From Kocuria sp. (GTDB lineage Bacteria > Actinomycetota > Actinomycetes > Actinomycetales > Micrococcaceae), in NCBI GenBank assembly GCA_030524035.1, contig JAUNHG010000002.1:372001-436000 (forward strand): DNA of 64,000 bases. The letters run 5' to 3'. A program made the position numbers and the translations under genes. Of the stretch, positions 37,308 to 45,728 are shown in pieces; the stretch's first letter is position 1, and the number at the start of each line of letters is the position of its first letter. The notes beneath the pieces were generated by a model. The model was not told the DNA's origin, made no database searches, and saw only the letters and a program-made list of their open reading frames with translations.

Positions 37308-39651
37308 ACGCCAGCGATGTCCGATGCGCCAAGGATCTCGGCGGCGTTGAGATCGAGGGCCGCGCACATTTCATCGAAGTGACCGGTGTCGACTGCGTTA
37401 ATGAACTCGAATGCCGCACGCAGGACGGTGATTGCTTCACCGATCCTGACGGGTTTACTGATGTCGGCTTCTTCGTTATGTGATTGGCGATGAACGAATC
37501 GAGTAACTCGTTGCCGCAGGGGATCGGCGACGGCCTTGGCTTCAAAGGCTCTGCGCATAGATCCTTCGAAGTCGCCGATCTTGCTGGGTACTTGAAAGCA
37601 AGAAATGCCTCAAGCATCTGCCGCGCTGCATTGGGAATGATTGCGCTTGCCTCGAGCTCTGTGACGAGGTCTCCTTCGGTGGCGTCGGCTCGGAGAACGT
37701 CAGCGACACGCCAGAAGAGGTAGTGATAGTGGGAACGCAGCTTCTTCCGCAGTTTCTCGTCTGTCCACGAAATCATCGTTGGACGGCGGCGCGCGGTTCC
37801 GTCGGGGCGGTTCTGGTAGTGGGCTCGGAGCTCATAGATCGAGTACTTGCAGTACTTCTTGACGTTCGGAGGCAATCGGTCGAGCTGGTTACTCCACATA
37901 CGGAAGAGCTCAAAACTGTGGGTGAGCAGGATCACCTGATGAGAGCTATTGCCGACCAACGTGCCCCAAAGGTGACTGGATGCACCAACCAAAATCTCTT
38001 GGTCGAGGCTCGAAACGGGATCGTCAATGACGACGATCGCGTTGATGTTGCGGGTCTTTTCATCGCGCAGGCTACACAAGAAGTAGAGCAGGGAAATGGC
38101 TGTCTGTTCACCTTCACTGAGTGCCGTTGCAGGCTTGCCGTTGCGTTGGATCGAGTATCTGTCGTCTTGTTTAGCGAAGACGAGTTCGTCGCGACCGAGG
38201 AGGCTTGCTACATCTCGCGTCAGCTCCTCCGCCAATGGTGAGGGATCAAGGTCCGTCACGTTGATGCGTTCGCGTTCGGCAGAGAGGGCTGTTTGTTCAT
38301 TTTGGAGCTCATCTGCGGACTCAGACTGCTCTTTAGCCTCCGCCAGGTGCGCGCGGTAGTCGGCAACGATCGATGCCAGGCGTGCTTGTTCGACCCTGCG
38401 TGCAGCATCATTCACGGCCTCTTGGTACGAGGCAGACCGGGTGTTGTGCTGCTTAAGGACGCCGTTGAGCGGCTCAAGGCTAAGGGAGACCGCACCAGGG
38501 AGCTGGTCAATTTCAAGGACGCCGAAGGGCGAAGCACGCTTCTGGGCGATCCGTGAACGCAGCGCGGCAATGCGTTCGCGGTACGCTTCAGCAGCGTTGC
38601 TTAGCTGCCGCACACATGCCTGGTACTGATCCAGGAGATCTGTGTAGAGTCGGACCGTAGTCAGCGTGTCTTCGAGCGTTTGCTCTTCTCGCTCAAGACG
38701 CTGATCGAGTGTCTGGAGCTGTCCCTGCAATCGCTTGAAGCTCTCATCAAAATGGTTCTCGAGAGCCTGGCGACGCTCTTCGGTGATCGTACTCGCGCAA
38801 AACAGACATTGATCGCGATGATTGTGAAGACGAAGACCTTGCTGCACCCAGGACTCGCTGGCCGGGTTCCCGGACAGCCCTTCCAAGGCAGCGTTCGTGA
38901 TCGTCTGCCGGAGCACGGACGAAACATCATCTTGAAGCTCTTGCAGGTTGAAAGTGACCTGCGCGATCGGGTCAATCGGGTCGAGTCGCTGACCTTGTAC
39001 GACGCGAAGGTCAGCTGCCATTTCCTCGTCAGAGCGTTGATGGACCACCTCGTCGATTCCCTGGAGCGCTTCGCGGACCCGTCGTGCGTTGTAACCGCGT
39101 GCGGAATAGCGGCTACCGGCAGCCTGCAATTCTTGGCCAATCGTTCGTGCAGTATCGGTTGCAAGCTTCCTCGCAGCCTTGTTCGCTGAGTCTGCGGCCT
39201 TACGTCTACCGAGCAGAGTGGAAGAGAGTTCTTCGAGTCGGGCATCGATCTCAGCGATTCGCTGGTCTCTCTGAACGTTAGGTTCGCCGAGCACGAGCAA
39301 CGGGAGGGCGTCACTGCGACCGTTGAGATCGAAAAGCAAGTTCTTGCTGACGAACTGCTTGTCGAAAACTCTCAGCCTAGACCAGAAGGGATCTGACCGG
39401 TCAGAAACTTGCCGCTTCGTCGCCTCGGCATCATGGACATCGACGTGGAGGACAGTATCACTCGGCTCCTCGGTCGTCATTTGAGACAAAACACGCGCCA
39501 GTGTGCTCTTCCCACTGCCATTGCCTCCGTAGATGACATTGATCCGGGCAAGATCTTCCACCGAGCTGGGCATAGACCAACCGTCCAGGATGCCCGCATG
39601 TTGGGAACCCTGAACCTTAGTGACTTTCCTCAGCCCGACGGTGGTTGTCAT
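37304..39651 (-). pseudogene. AAA_13-type ATPase (RloC/PrrC-like defence family), frameshifted
   Basis: Walker A (GGNGSGKST, residues 42-50) and a long coiled-coil with a hook-like CLFC motif mid-way are followed by the signature LSEGEQTAISLLYF, the Walker B IVVIDDPVSSLD, and H-loop LLTHSFELF. DDPxSSLD is typical of AAA_13 proteins such as the ATPase halves of PrrC and RloC. Near 37583, after FLAFKYP, the frame slips by one base. The other frame continues with KIGDFEGSMRRAFEAK and reaches TAG at 37304, with RFVHRQSH, an R-x6-H stretch resembling a HEPN motif. Read straight on, the original frame gives an unrelated tail to 37147. The start is ATG 39651. It is either a broken gene or a sequencing error. 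Confidence 0.72.
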
Positions 39652-39697
39652 GGTGCGGGCGCGGGACTGAGAACGGGAGGGACGGTGCGGTGCATTG

Positions 39698-39720
39698 AGG
39701 TTCCTGACCGACGGGAACCT
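39698..39720. repeat. Inverted repeat upstream of the ATPase gene
   Basis: AGGTTCC (39698-39704) and GGAACCT (39714-39720) flank nine bases, 47 bases upstream of the ATPase start. The position suits an operator in the ATPase promoter region. No regulator can be assigned. Confidence 0.3.
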
Positions 39721-39804
39721 GTGGTCGGCCGTCTATCTTCGCGAGATCAACATCGTGACTCTAGGATCCCCGAACCCAAGCGGGAACACCACGCGACACG
39801 CTGA

Positions 39805-40140
39805 TCACGCCCGCGCACTTGCGCCGCGGTGCCGACGTGCCTCCTGAATCCGCGCCCGCGCAAGGAGACTGAGGCTCCACGGGCCGAAGAGGATGAACTT
39901 CAACGCATTCCACAGCGTGAGGAAGAACACTAGGTAGAGCCATTTGCTCCAGCCTTGCTCGATGAGCCCGGTGCAGGTGACTGCGATCAGCAGGTAGACG
40001 ACGCCGAGGAGCATCGCGGGGATTCCCCATTTGAGCCAGCGTCGGGTGCGCAGCTTGTCGAGGAGAATGTTGGTGGGCATCCGCCTGCGGAGGAAGCTGC
40101 GGGTGTGGGTGCTGGCGTTCCAAAGCCGGTTTAGGAGCAT
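39805..40140 (-). CDS. Small membrane protein of conjugative elements
   Basis: A 111-residue protein. The N-terminus reads [33 protein letters not shown] (split), then two hydrophobic helices (about residues 38-58 and 66-92), then a basic tail. From memory, similar proteins are common on actinobacterial plasmids and conjugative elements, often loosely annotated as permeases. ATG 40140 is chosen because GAGG lies upstream; a further in-frame extension to 40275 lacks family similarity. The function is unknown. Beside it lies a relaxase fragment. Confidence 0.55.
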   Translation of the reverse strand: MLLNRLWNASTHTRSFLRRRMPTNILLDKLRTRRWLKWGIPAMLLGVVYLLIAVTCTGLIEQGWSKWLYLVFFLTLWNALKFILFGPWSLSLLARARIQEARRHRGASARA

Positions 40141-40331
40141 TATGTGGGCCTCACTTTTGCACGCAGGACTATCGCGTGTGGCTGGTCCTGAGTGGTTGAG
40201 TGCCCGAGATACTTCTCGAACGGTCTGCTTCACCCCAGCGTGCGGGGATCGGCGTGTGGTTGCTCCTGCCACCATCAGGATACGTCGAGCCCCGGCAAGA
40301 AGGAAGACCCCATGGGGTTGGCGGACTGGGC

Positions 40332-40622
40332 CTAGAGTGTCCGCCCGCCCGGTCGCCGCACGGCTTCTTGAGTTCTCTCAGCGGTGTCGTTTCGGTGTCT
40401 GGCGAGTGTGGTTTGGGTGCGTTCGTAGTCGATGCGATGCGCATCATCGGCGGGTACCGGCCCGAGTGTGCTTGTTGAGGTGATGCCCCAACGGTCACGG
40501 TAGGCGACGACCGCACGGACCATGTCGCGCTGCACTTGCTGGTCCCGCTCGGCGAGTGTGCTCAGCCACGGTGCGGGCTGCTCGATTGCGGCCTTGGCGA
40601 GCGCGTCAAGACGTTCACCCAT
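40332..40622 (-). pseudogene. MobF/TraA-type relaxase, C-terminal fragment
   Basis: A 96-residue frame with PAPWLSTLAERD and VVAYRDRWGITS, features I associate with the C-terminal tail of TraA/TrwC-like relaxases of actinobacterial conjugative elements. The catalytic relaxase and helicase domains are absent; upstream lies the divergent TetR gene. It is best read as a remnant left when the element was interrupted by the TetR/ABC-F cassette. A short independent gene cannot be excluded. Confidence 0.55.
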
Positions 40623-40653
40623 GAGCTGCTCCCGTTCGTCGAGCGCTGTGCGT

Positions 40654-41295
40654 ATGGGCTATGCGGGACACGATGAGAGGCGAAACCGGATCCTGTTGGC
40701 AGCGGCCGAGTTACTGACCGATTCTGGGATGGAGCGGCTATCCGTGCGCTCAGTAGCGGAGGCTGCTGGGATTGGCATGGGCACGCTTAGGCACTACTTC
40801 CCAAATCAGAGATCGTTACATCAAGCGCTGACCCTCAAGCTCATAGATAACAGAATTGAAGACTTCGATATCTTTGACCCGCAGTCTCCTGCGGCGGATC
40901 GGCTCGAGCATTGTGTGCTGCAGTTCGTGCCTACGTCAGGGGCGTCAACGAGTTTGCTCGATGTGTGGTCCGGCATGTACCGGTTCGGTCTCGACTCCGA
41001 AGGTGCGCCGTTTTACCGAGAGTTCTTAACGACGTCGACCGTCAGATCACGGCAACGCATCCGCGAGTGGCTTGAAGTGCTTGCGTCCGAGGGGAGCGTA
41101 CTTCTCTCCGACGTTCGTATACGAGCACTGGAATTGAGCGCCCTTATAGCCGGGGTGTGCTTGGAAATGGTCACTCCTGCCTCGGAAATGACAGTTGAGG
41201 ATGCGACAAGTATCGTGCGCCGTGCCGCCCGCGCGATACCGACAGAAAGCAAACAACATGACAAGCCTGCGGAGAAGTCCAGTCGTGAACGGTGA
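40654..41295 (+). CDS. TetR/AcrR family transcriptional regulator
   Basis: A 213-residue TetR regulator. The N-terminal HTH (RLSVRSVAEAAGIGMGTLRHYFPNQ, split, near residues 27-52) follows RILLAAAELLTDSGM. The C-terminal ligand domain is variable. ATG 40654 is the likely start. The 3' end overlaps the ABC-F gene by 38 bases, so the two are one transcription unit, and the regulator presumably controls its own operon in response to a drug or metabolite. It begins 31 bases past the divergent relaxase fragment. Confidence 0.85.
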   Translation: MGYAGHDERRNRILLAAAELLTDSGMERLSVRSVAEAAGIGMGTLRHYFPNQRSLHQALTLKLIDNRIEDFDIFDPQSPAADRLEHCVLQFVPTSGASTSLLDVWSGMYRFGLDSEGAPFYREFLTTSTVRSRQRIREWLEVLASEGSVLLSDVRIRALELSALIAGVCLEMVTPASEMTVEDATSIVRRAARAIPTESKQHDKPAEKSSRER

Positions 41296-43042
41296 CAAGC
41301 TCAGATCTCATCATTCATCATCGTTCATCAGCGCGGGTTCGCATCTGCGAGTGGAAGGGCTCTCGTTTTCTTATCCAGAACGCCGAATACTTACCGACAT
41401 ATCTTTTGCGGTATCCGCGGGCGACCGCGTGGGCTTGATCGGAGAAAACGGCTCAGGTAAGTCCACTTTGCTCAAAGTGATCGCCGGACTGCTCGAACCG
41501 TCAAGAGGGACAGTCTCAGTCAATTCCCCTCATAATGACACAACACTTATCGGGTTGTTGCATCAGGAACCCCCATTCTCGTCAGCCACGACCATCGCGG
41601 AATCGATGGAAGCCGCAGTTGCGACCGCCCGTCTCGCGGTTGAAACTGTGAGCGTGCTCGGAACGGCTATAGCAACCAACCCGGATGATCCTTCAGCTGC
41701 TGACGCTTATGCGCAGGCCCTGGACACAGCAGAACGGCTTGGCGCTTGGGAGGTCGACGCACGAATCTCCAAGACGCTTACTGGGCTTGGACTCGGTGCG
41801 ATCGACCGCGACCGACCTACCGGCACACTCTCTGGTGGGCAGCGCGCGCGGCTCTCTTTGGCCTGGTTGCTGTTGAGCGCACCGGATGTGTTGTTGCTAG
41901 ATGAGCCAACAAATCATCTTGATGATACGGCGACTGCCTACCTCGTCAGTGTGCTCACCTCCTGGAGGGGGCCGCTAATCATCGCCAGCCACGACCGCGC
42001 TTTCCTTGACGAGACCGTCGTCTCGCTGCTCGATCTGGACCCCTCTCCGCTCCCGCATTCTGTTGTGGGCCACCTCGTTCAAGACGGCACTGGAACTGGA
42101 ATTGGAATTACCCGCTTCACTGGCAGTTACAGCGACTATGTCACTGCTAGGGCCGAGGCTCGACAGCGTTGGGAACAGCAGTACCGGAATGAGCAGGCAG
42201 AACTCTCTCGTCTCCGTGCTGCTGTAAAGGACAGGCAGACGGTGGGTCACACAGACTGGAAACCACGGTCTGAGGTGCGCATGGCGCAGAAATTCTATGC
42301 AGATCGCAACGCACAGGTTGTTTCACGTCGGGTTAACGATGCGCGGATGCGTCTCGTGGAACTCGAAGAACGTCAAATACGGAAGCCTCCACATCAACTC
42401 AAGTTTGGAGGACTCACTGTTGCTGGAGGGCCCCGCATAACCGACGCACACGAACCACTGCTCACTGCTGCCAACGTGGCGGTTGCTGGCCGCCTCAGAC
42501 CCACCTCCGTGAGTATCAGCCGTGGAGAGAAATGGCTTATTACGGGACCAAATGGATCGGGCAAATCAACATTGCTTAGCGTGCTTTCTGGTGCACTGGA
42601 ACCGAGCAGTGGGCATGTTGCACGCTCACCAAATGATCGGGTAGGGCTACTCGCCCAACAGAACAACCTGGCTGATCCCATGGATCACGATTTGGGGCGC
42701 ACAGCGATCGAGGTTTACTCAGAAAATGTCGGTGTCGAGCTTGCCCAGCGCGTGCCATTGAGCAGGTTCGGGTTAATCGCAGAGCGCGACCAAAATCGGT
42801 CGGTAGGGGATTTGAGCACCGGCCAGCAACGCCGCCTCGCGCTCGCCGTTCTCCTTGCAGAACCTCCTGAGATTCTGCTTCTTGACGAGCCAACAAACCA
42901 CTTTTCTCTAAACCTGGTCACCGCCCTAGAAGACGCTATCGAGATGTACCCGGGCACCGTGGTAATCGCCTCACACGATCGCTGGCTGCGCAGCCGCTGG
43001 TCTGGTCACCGGCTGATACTTCCCTACACAGATGAGGGCTAA
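41258..43042 (+). CDS. ABC-F ribosomal protection-type ATPase
   Basis: A 594-residue protein with two ABC domains and no membrane domain. Site one: GLIGENGSGKSTLL, LSGGQRARL, LLLDEPTNHLDD. Site two: LITGPNGSGKSTLL, LSTGQQRRL, LLLDEPTNHFS. The charged inter-domain linker (around residues 280-355) would reach toward the peptidyl-transferase centre. Acquired ABC-F proteins of this form displace macrolides, lincosamides, streptogramins or pleuromutilins from ribosomes. Location in a mobile island and coupling to a TetR gene support a resistance role over housekeeping EttA. The drug specificity cannot be read from the sequence. Confidence 0.82.
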   Translation: MTSLRRSPVVNGDKLRSHHSSSFISAGSHLRVEGLSFSYPERRILTDISFAVSAGDRVGLIGENGSGKSTLLKVIAGLLEPSRGTVSVNSPHNDTTLIGLLHQEPPFSSATTIAESMEAAVATARLAVETVSVLGTAIATNPDDPSAADAYAQALDTAERLGAWEVDARISKTLTGLGLGAIDRDRPTGTLSGGQRARLSLAWLLLSAPDVLLLDEPTNHLDDTATAYLVSVLTSWRGPLIIASHDRAFLDETVVSLLDLDPSPLPHSVVGHLVQDGTGTGIGITRFTGSYSDYVTARAEARQRWEQQYRNEQAELSRLRAAVKDRQTVGHTDWKPRSEVRMAQKFYADRNAQVVSRRVNDARMRLVELEERQIRKPPHQLKFGGLTVAGGPRITDAHEPLLTAANVAVAGRLRPTSVSISRGEKWLITGPNGSGKSTLLSVLSGALEPSSGHVARSPNDRVGLLAQQNNLADPMDHDLGRTAIEVYSENVGVELAQRVPLSRFGLIAERDQNRSVGDLSTGQQRRLALAVLLAEPPEILLLDEPTNHFSLNLVTALEDAIEMYPGTVVIASHDRWLRSRWSGHRLILPYTDEG

Positions 43043-43205
43043 AAGCCTTTCATCGCTGATTGCCGATCGTGTGTGGGGTAATGAGAGCACTGGGAATCAG
43101 CGAAGCCAGACTGACTCCTGGAGGCTGATTCGAGTGAGGCGAGCACGTGTGGTTTGAACCTGACGGCGGGGGTGTGTCGCGGTGGAACCCTCGGTGTGGC
43201 CCGTA

Positions 43206-43260
43206 CCTGCTGGGGGATCCTGTTCGTCGCACACGAAGGCGGACAGGATCCCCCAGCAGG
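43206..43260. repeat. Perfect 18-bp inverted repeat between ABC-F and the methyltransferase
   Basis: CCTGCTGGGGGATCCTGT (43206-43223) is matched by its exact reverse complement (43243-43260), with an inner TTCGT/ACGAA pairing. It could terminate the ABC-F transcript, be an element end, or be a protein-binding site for the methyltransferase gene whose ATG lies 13 bases after it. Confidence 0.5.
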
Positions 43261-43272
43261 GAACTACCAGCC

Positions 43273-43859
43273 ATGCCAGACCCCACACCGCCGCCCGCGC
43301 CGAGGCTCGCCGAACTACCTGCCTCTGTCATAGCCGAAGAGCAGACCACCGTATATCTCGGTGACGCCGTCGAACTCCTCCCGCTCCTGCCTGAGGCGAG
43401 CATCGACGCTCTGGTGACCGACCCGCCCTATGGGTTGAGCTTCAACGGTCACTCCTGGGACGACGCATCCGGATTCCGCGAATCCCTCCCACACATGGAC
43501 ACTTCTGCAATGACTGCACCGGAAGTGTTCGAAGCGTGGTGCAAGGCTTGGGCTGCAGGAGCATTGCACGCACTGAAGCCGGGCGCGTATGTTGCAGCGT
43601 TCGGTGGTGCACGCACGTGGCATCGCATGGTGCGCGGAATCGAGAATGCAGGGTTCGAGATCCGTGACCAGATTGCGTGGCTGCACACCACCGGGATGCC
43701 GAAGAGCATGGACCTTGCGCACGCGATCGATAAGCACCATGGTGTACACCGCACCGATCGGATCGTGCAGACCAACGACCATGACGGGGTGCTCGGTGTA
43801 ACCCGCACCGTCGTATCCAAAGGCACCCCGGTCACCGACGACGCCCAGCGAGACCTTTG
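43273..43859 (+). pseudogene. DNA methyltransferase, 5' fragment
   Basis: About 195 residues match site-specific DNA N-methyltransferases: the catalytic motif TDPPYGLSFNG near residue 45, and ALKPGAYVAAFGGARTWHRM with the SAM-binding FxGxR-like stretch later. Homology stops at about 43859, where the frame runs into unrelated sequence; the out-of-frame tail ends at 44046. The expected C-terminal half and its target-recognition region are missing. The remaining gene is joined to a recombinase fragment, so it is very likely inactive. Confidence 0.65.
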
Positions 43860-44765
43860 GGGCTTTCGAGCGTGCATCGAATGCTGCAAAACCCCTACTA
43901 CAAGGGAGATGTCGTCTACCGGGGTGTCTGTTACGACGGGGCACACGAACGGCTCGTCGAACCAGAAGTTTGGTACCAAGTGCAGTCCGTTCTTCGCTCC
44001 CACGCCCAGTCCGGGGTCCGCACGCAAAAGCATGATCACTACCTGAAAGGCACCTTGTTCTGTGGAAGGTGTCTTCAGCGGATGACGATCCGCCACGCCA
44101 AGAATCGCCACGGCAACATTTGCCCGTACTTCATCTGTCTGAGCCGCAACAACAAGCGCACGAACTGTGACATGCCGTATGCGCCAATGGACCGGGTTGA
44201 GAAGCTCATCGCCGACTACTACCAACGCATCACCCTCACCCCAGCGATGACCGACGCATTGCGGGGCATGCTGATGCACGAGTTCGACCAACTGACCGCG
44301 GGCACGAACCAGTCCATCCGAGACCTCACCGATCGGCGCAAGCAGATCCTTGCCGAGCAGGACAAGCTCCTGGAAGCGCACCTGGCCGACGCGCTCACGC
44401 TGGAACAGTTGAAGAAGTTCCAGACCAGGCTGCGCGCAGAACTTGACGGGATCGAGGCTCAGATCGCCGAGTACCACAACGACTACCAAGGAGCCCTTGA
44501 CCTCGCACGAGATTTCGCCGCCGTGTACGAGCGCTGCGACGACCAGAACAAACGCCTCGCCAACCAGACCTTCTTCACCCGCATCTACCTGAACGAGGAC
44601 GACACACTCAGCGCGGACACAGCGGCACCGTTCGAGACCATCCTCGACGAGACCACCAAGCAGCAGGCCATCACCTGGGCCGACCAGCTCGCCGCCGATA
44701 AGAAGAGCGATGTTGTAACCCAAGACCTGTTTCTTCAGGCCCGGGTTACAACATCGCTCATTGGG
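43857..44765 (+). pseudogene. Large serine recombinase, C-terminal fragment
   Basis: Starts abruptly with LSSVHRMLQNPYYKG, the standard sequence after the catalytic domain. The zinc-ribbon CGRCLQRM...CPYFIC...C and a coiled-coil (RKQILAEQDKLLEAHLADAL) follow. The N-terminal resolvase domain with its catalytic Ser is missing. The frame has no stop at the island end: it reads through the hairpin and antisense across tRNA-Leu to 45023, so the native C-terminus is not visible. It is out of frame with the methyltransferase fragment upstream and lacks its own start signals. It cannot act as an integrase. Confidence 0.75.
44706..44760. terminator. 17-bp hairpin at the island right end
   Basis: A 17-base arm starting GAGCGATG (44706-44722) has its exact reverse complement at 44744-44760, with CCTG/CAGG nested inside. 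It sits directly between the recombinase fragment and the tRNA 3' end. It may end transcription arriving from either side, or be part of the attachment site. Confidence 0.6.
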
Positions 44766-44845
44766 TGCCCAAGGTGGGACTTGAACCCACACTCCGAAGA
44801 ACCGCATTTTGAGTGCGGCGCGTCTGCCAATTCCGCCACTTGGGC
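44766..44845 (-). tRNA. tRNA-Leu (CAA)
   Basis: An 80-base class II tRNA on the minus strand. The acceptor arm GCCCAAG/CTTGGGC encloses a D-arm (GGCGGAATTGGCAGAC), anticodon stem CCGCA/TGCGG with loop CTCAAAA (anticodon CAA), a variable arm with TTCG loop and T-arm GTGGGTTCAAGTCCCAC. The discriminator base is A; CCA is not encoded. The 3' end faces the accessory island. Confidence 0.92.
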
Positions 44846-44964
44846 CAGGCACGCGAAAAAGTGTACCGCACATCCAGTTGTACGCTGGACAGCGAGCATG
44901 ATCGATGCCATTTCTGAGAGAGTTATGGCTTGGACAAGGTCTGTTGAGCGTCTTGTAAGGAGTT

Positions 44965-45681
44965 ATGGCAGTGAATCAGAGCGGCAGTCGTCCATCGCAG
45001 CAGGATCTTCACGCACCATCTGATCGCACCTTGCATGCTGCTGATGCCAGTGACGTGGATGTTGCGCACGCTGTGTCCATGAAGGGTGTCGGTCCCTCAG
45101 AGTCCCTGGACTCCCGACGGCGTGTGCTGGTCGCGGAAGATGAATCCTTAATCCGCATGGATGTCGTCGAGATGCTCGAAGGCGAAGGCTACGAAGTTGT
45201 GGGGGAGGCTGAAAACGGTCAGCGCGCTATAGACCTGGCCAAGGAACTGGAACCAGACCTGGTTCTCATGGACGTGAAAATGCCCGTGTTGGACGGGATT
45301 ACTGCGGCTGAACAGATTGCCTCTGAACGAATTGCCCCCGTGGTTCTGCTGACCGCTTTTAGTCAGAAAGAACTCATCGAACGGGCACGGGAAGCCGGTG
45401 CTATGGCTTACGTGGTCAAGCCCTACACCGCAGCAGACTTAGTGCCTGCCATCGAAATTGCGTTGTCGCGGTTTGAAGAGATCATCACCTTAGAAGAGGA
45501 GGTCTCTGAGATGAAAGACCAGTTTGAAACCCGCAAAGTCGTGGAGCGAGCCAAGTCTTTGTTGATTACCAAGATGGGTTTGAGTGAGCCGGAAGCTTTC
45601 CGGTGGATCCAAAAAACTTCTATGGATCGGCGATTATCTATGCGCGAAGTGGCAGATGCCATCTTGAATCAGGTTTCGTGA
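44965..45681 (+). CDS. ANTAR-domain response regulator (PdtaR-like)
   Basis: A 238-residue regulator. A variable 48-residue N-terminus precedes the receiver domain (acidic pocket VAEDES, phospho-acceptor Asp in LVLMDVKMP, Lys in VVKPYT). The C-terminal ANTAR domain (about residues 175-235) has RAKSLLITKMGLSEPEAFRWIQ and the RLSMREVADAIL helix that binds paired RNA hairpins. It is orthologous by context to M. tuberculosis PdtaR (Rv1626), which senses with PdtaS and antiterminates at ANTAR targets. ATG 44965 follows AAGGAG. Confidence 0.9.
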   Translation: MAVNQSGSRPSQQDLHAPSDRTLHAADASDVDVAHAVSMKGVGPSESLDSRRRVLVAEDESLIRMDVVEMLEGEGYEVVGEAENGQRAIDLAKELEPDLVLMDVKMPVLDGITAAEQIASERIAPVVLLTAFSQKELIERAREAGAMAYVVKPYTAADLVPAIEIALSRFEEIITLEEEVSEMKDQFETRKVVERAKSLLITKMGLSEPEAFRWIQKTSMDRRLSMREVADAILNQVS

Positions 45682-45716
45682 TGCCGGACAGCTCGTCCTC
45701 TGTCTGAGCCCACCCA

Positions 45717-45728
45717 TAGGATGGGCGT
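45717..45728 (+). promoter_or_regulatory. Predicted -10 element of polA
   Basis: TAGGAT (45717-45722) is followed by exactly six bases and the GTG start of polA. No ribosome-binding site is present, so a leaderless mRNA is likely. Confidence 0.5.

Larger units (their letters stand above)
36785..44765. mobile_element. Accessory island at tRNA-Leu, decayed integrative element
   Basis: The segment between the pyk terminator and the 3' end of tRNA-Leu interrupts an otherwise conserved pyk to ANTAR-regulator order. Its contents are mobile-element-like: an HTH protein, a defence-type ATPase, a relaxase C-terminus, a small membrane protein found on conjugative elements, a TetR/ABC-F cassette, a broken methyltransferase and a serine-recombinase C-terminus. 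Codon use looks richer in CGC, GCG and CTC than in the flanks, by eye. The tRNA 3' end faces the island, the usual integration position. Exact ends are unproven; no clear direct repeat was found. Confidence 0.75.

Noticed and set aside
43449-44873. A 474-codon open frame on the minus strand opposite the methyltransferase/recombinase fragments
   Set aside because: It covers the antisense of two recognisable protein fragments and the tRNA gene, with no family motif of its own; long antisense frames are common in G+C-rich DNA.
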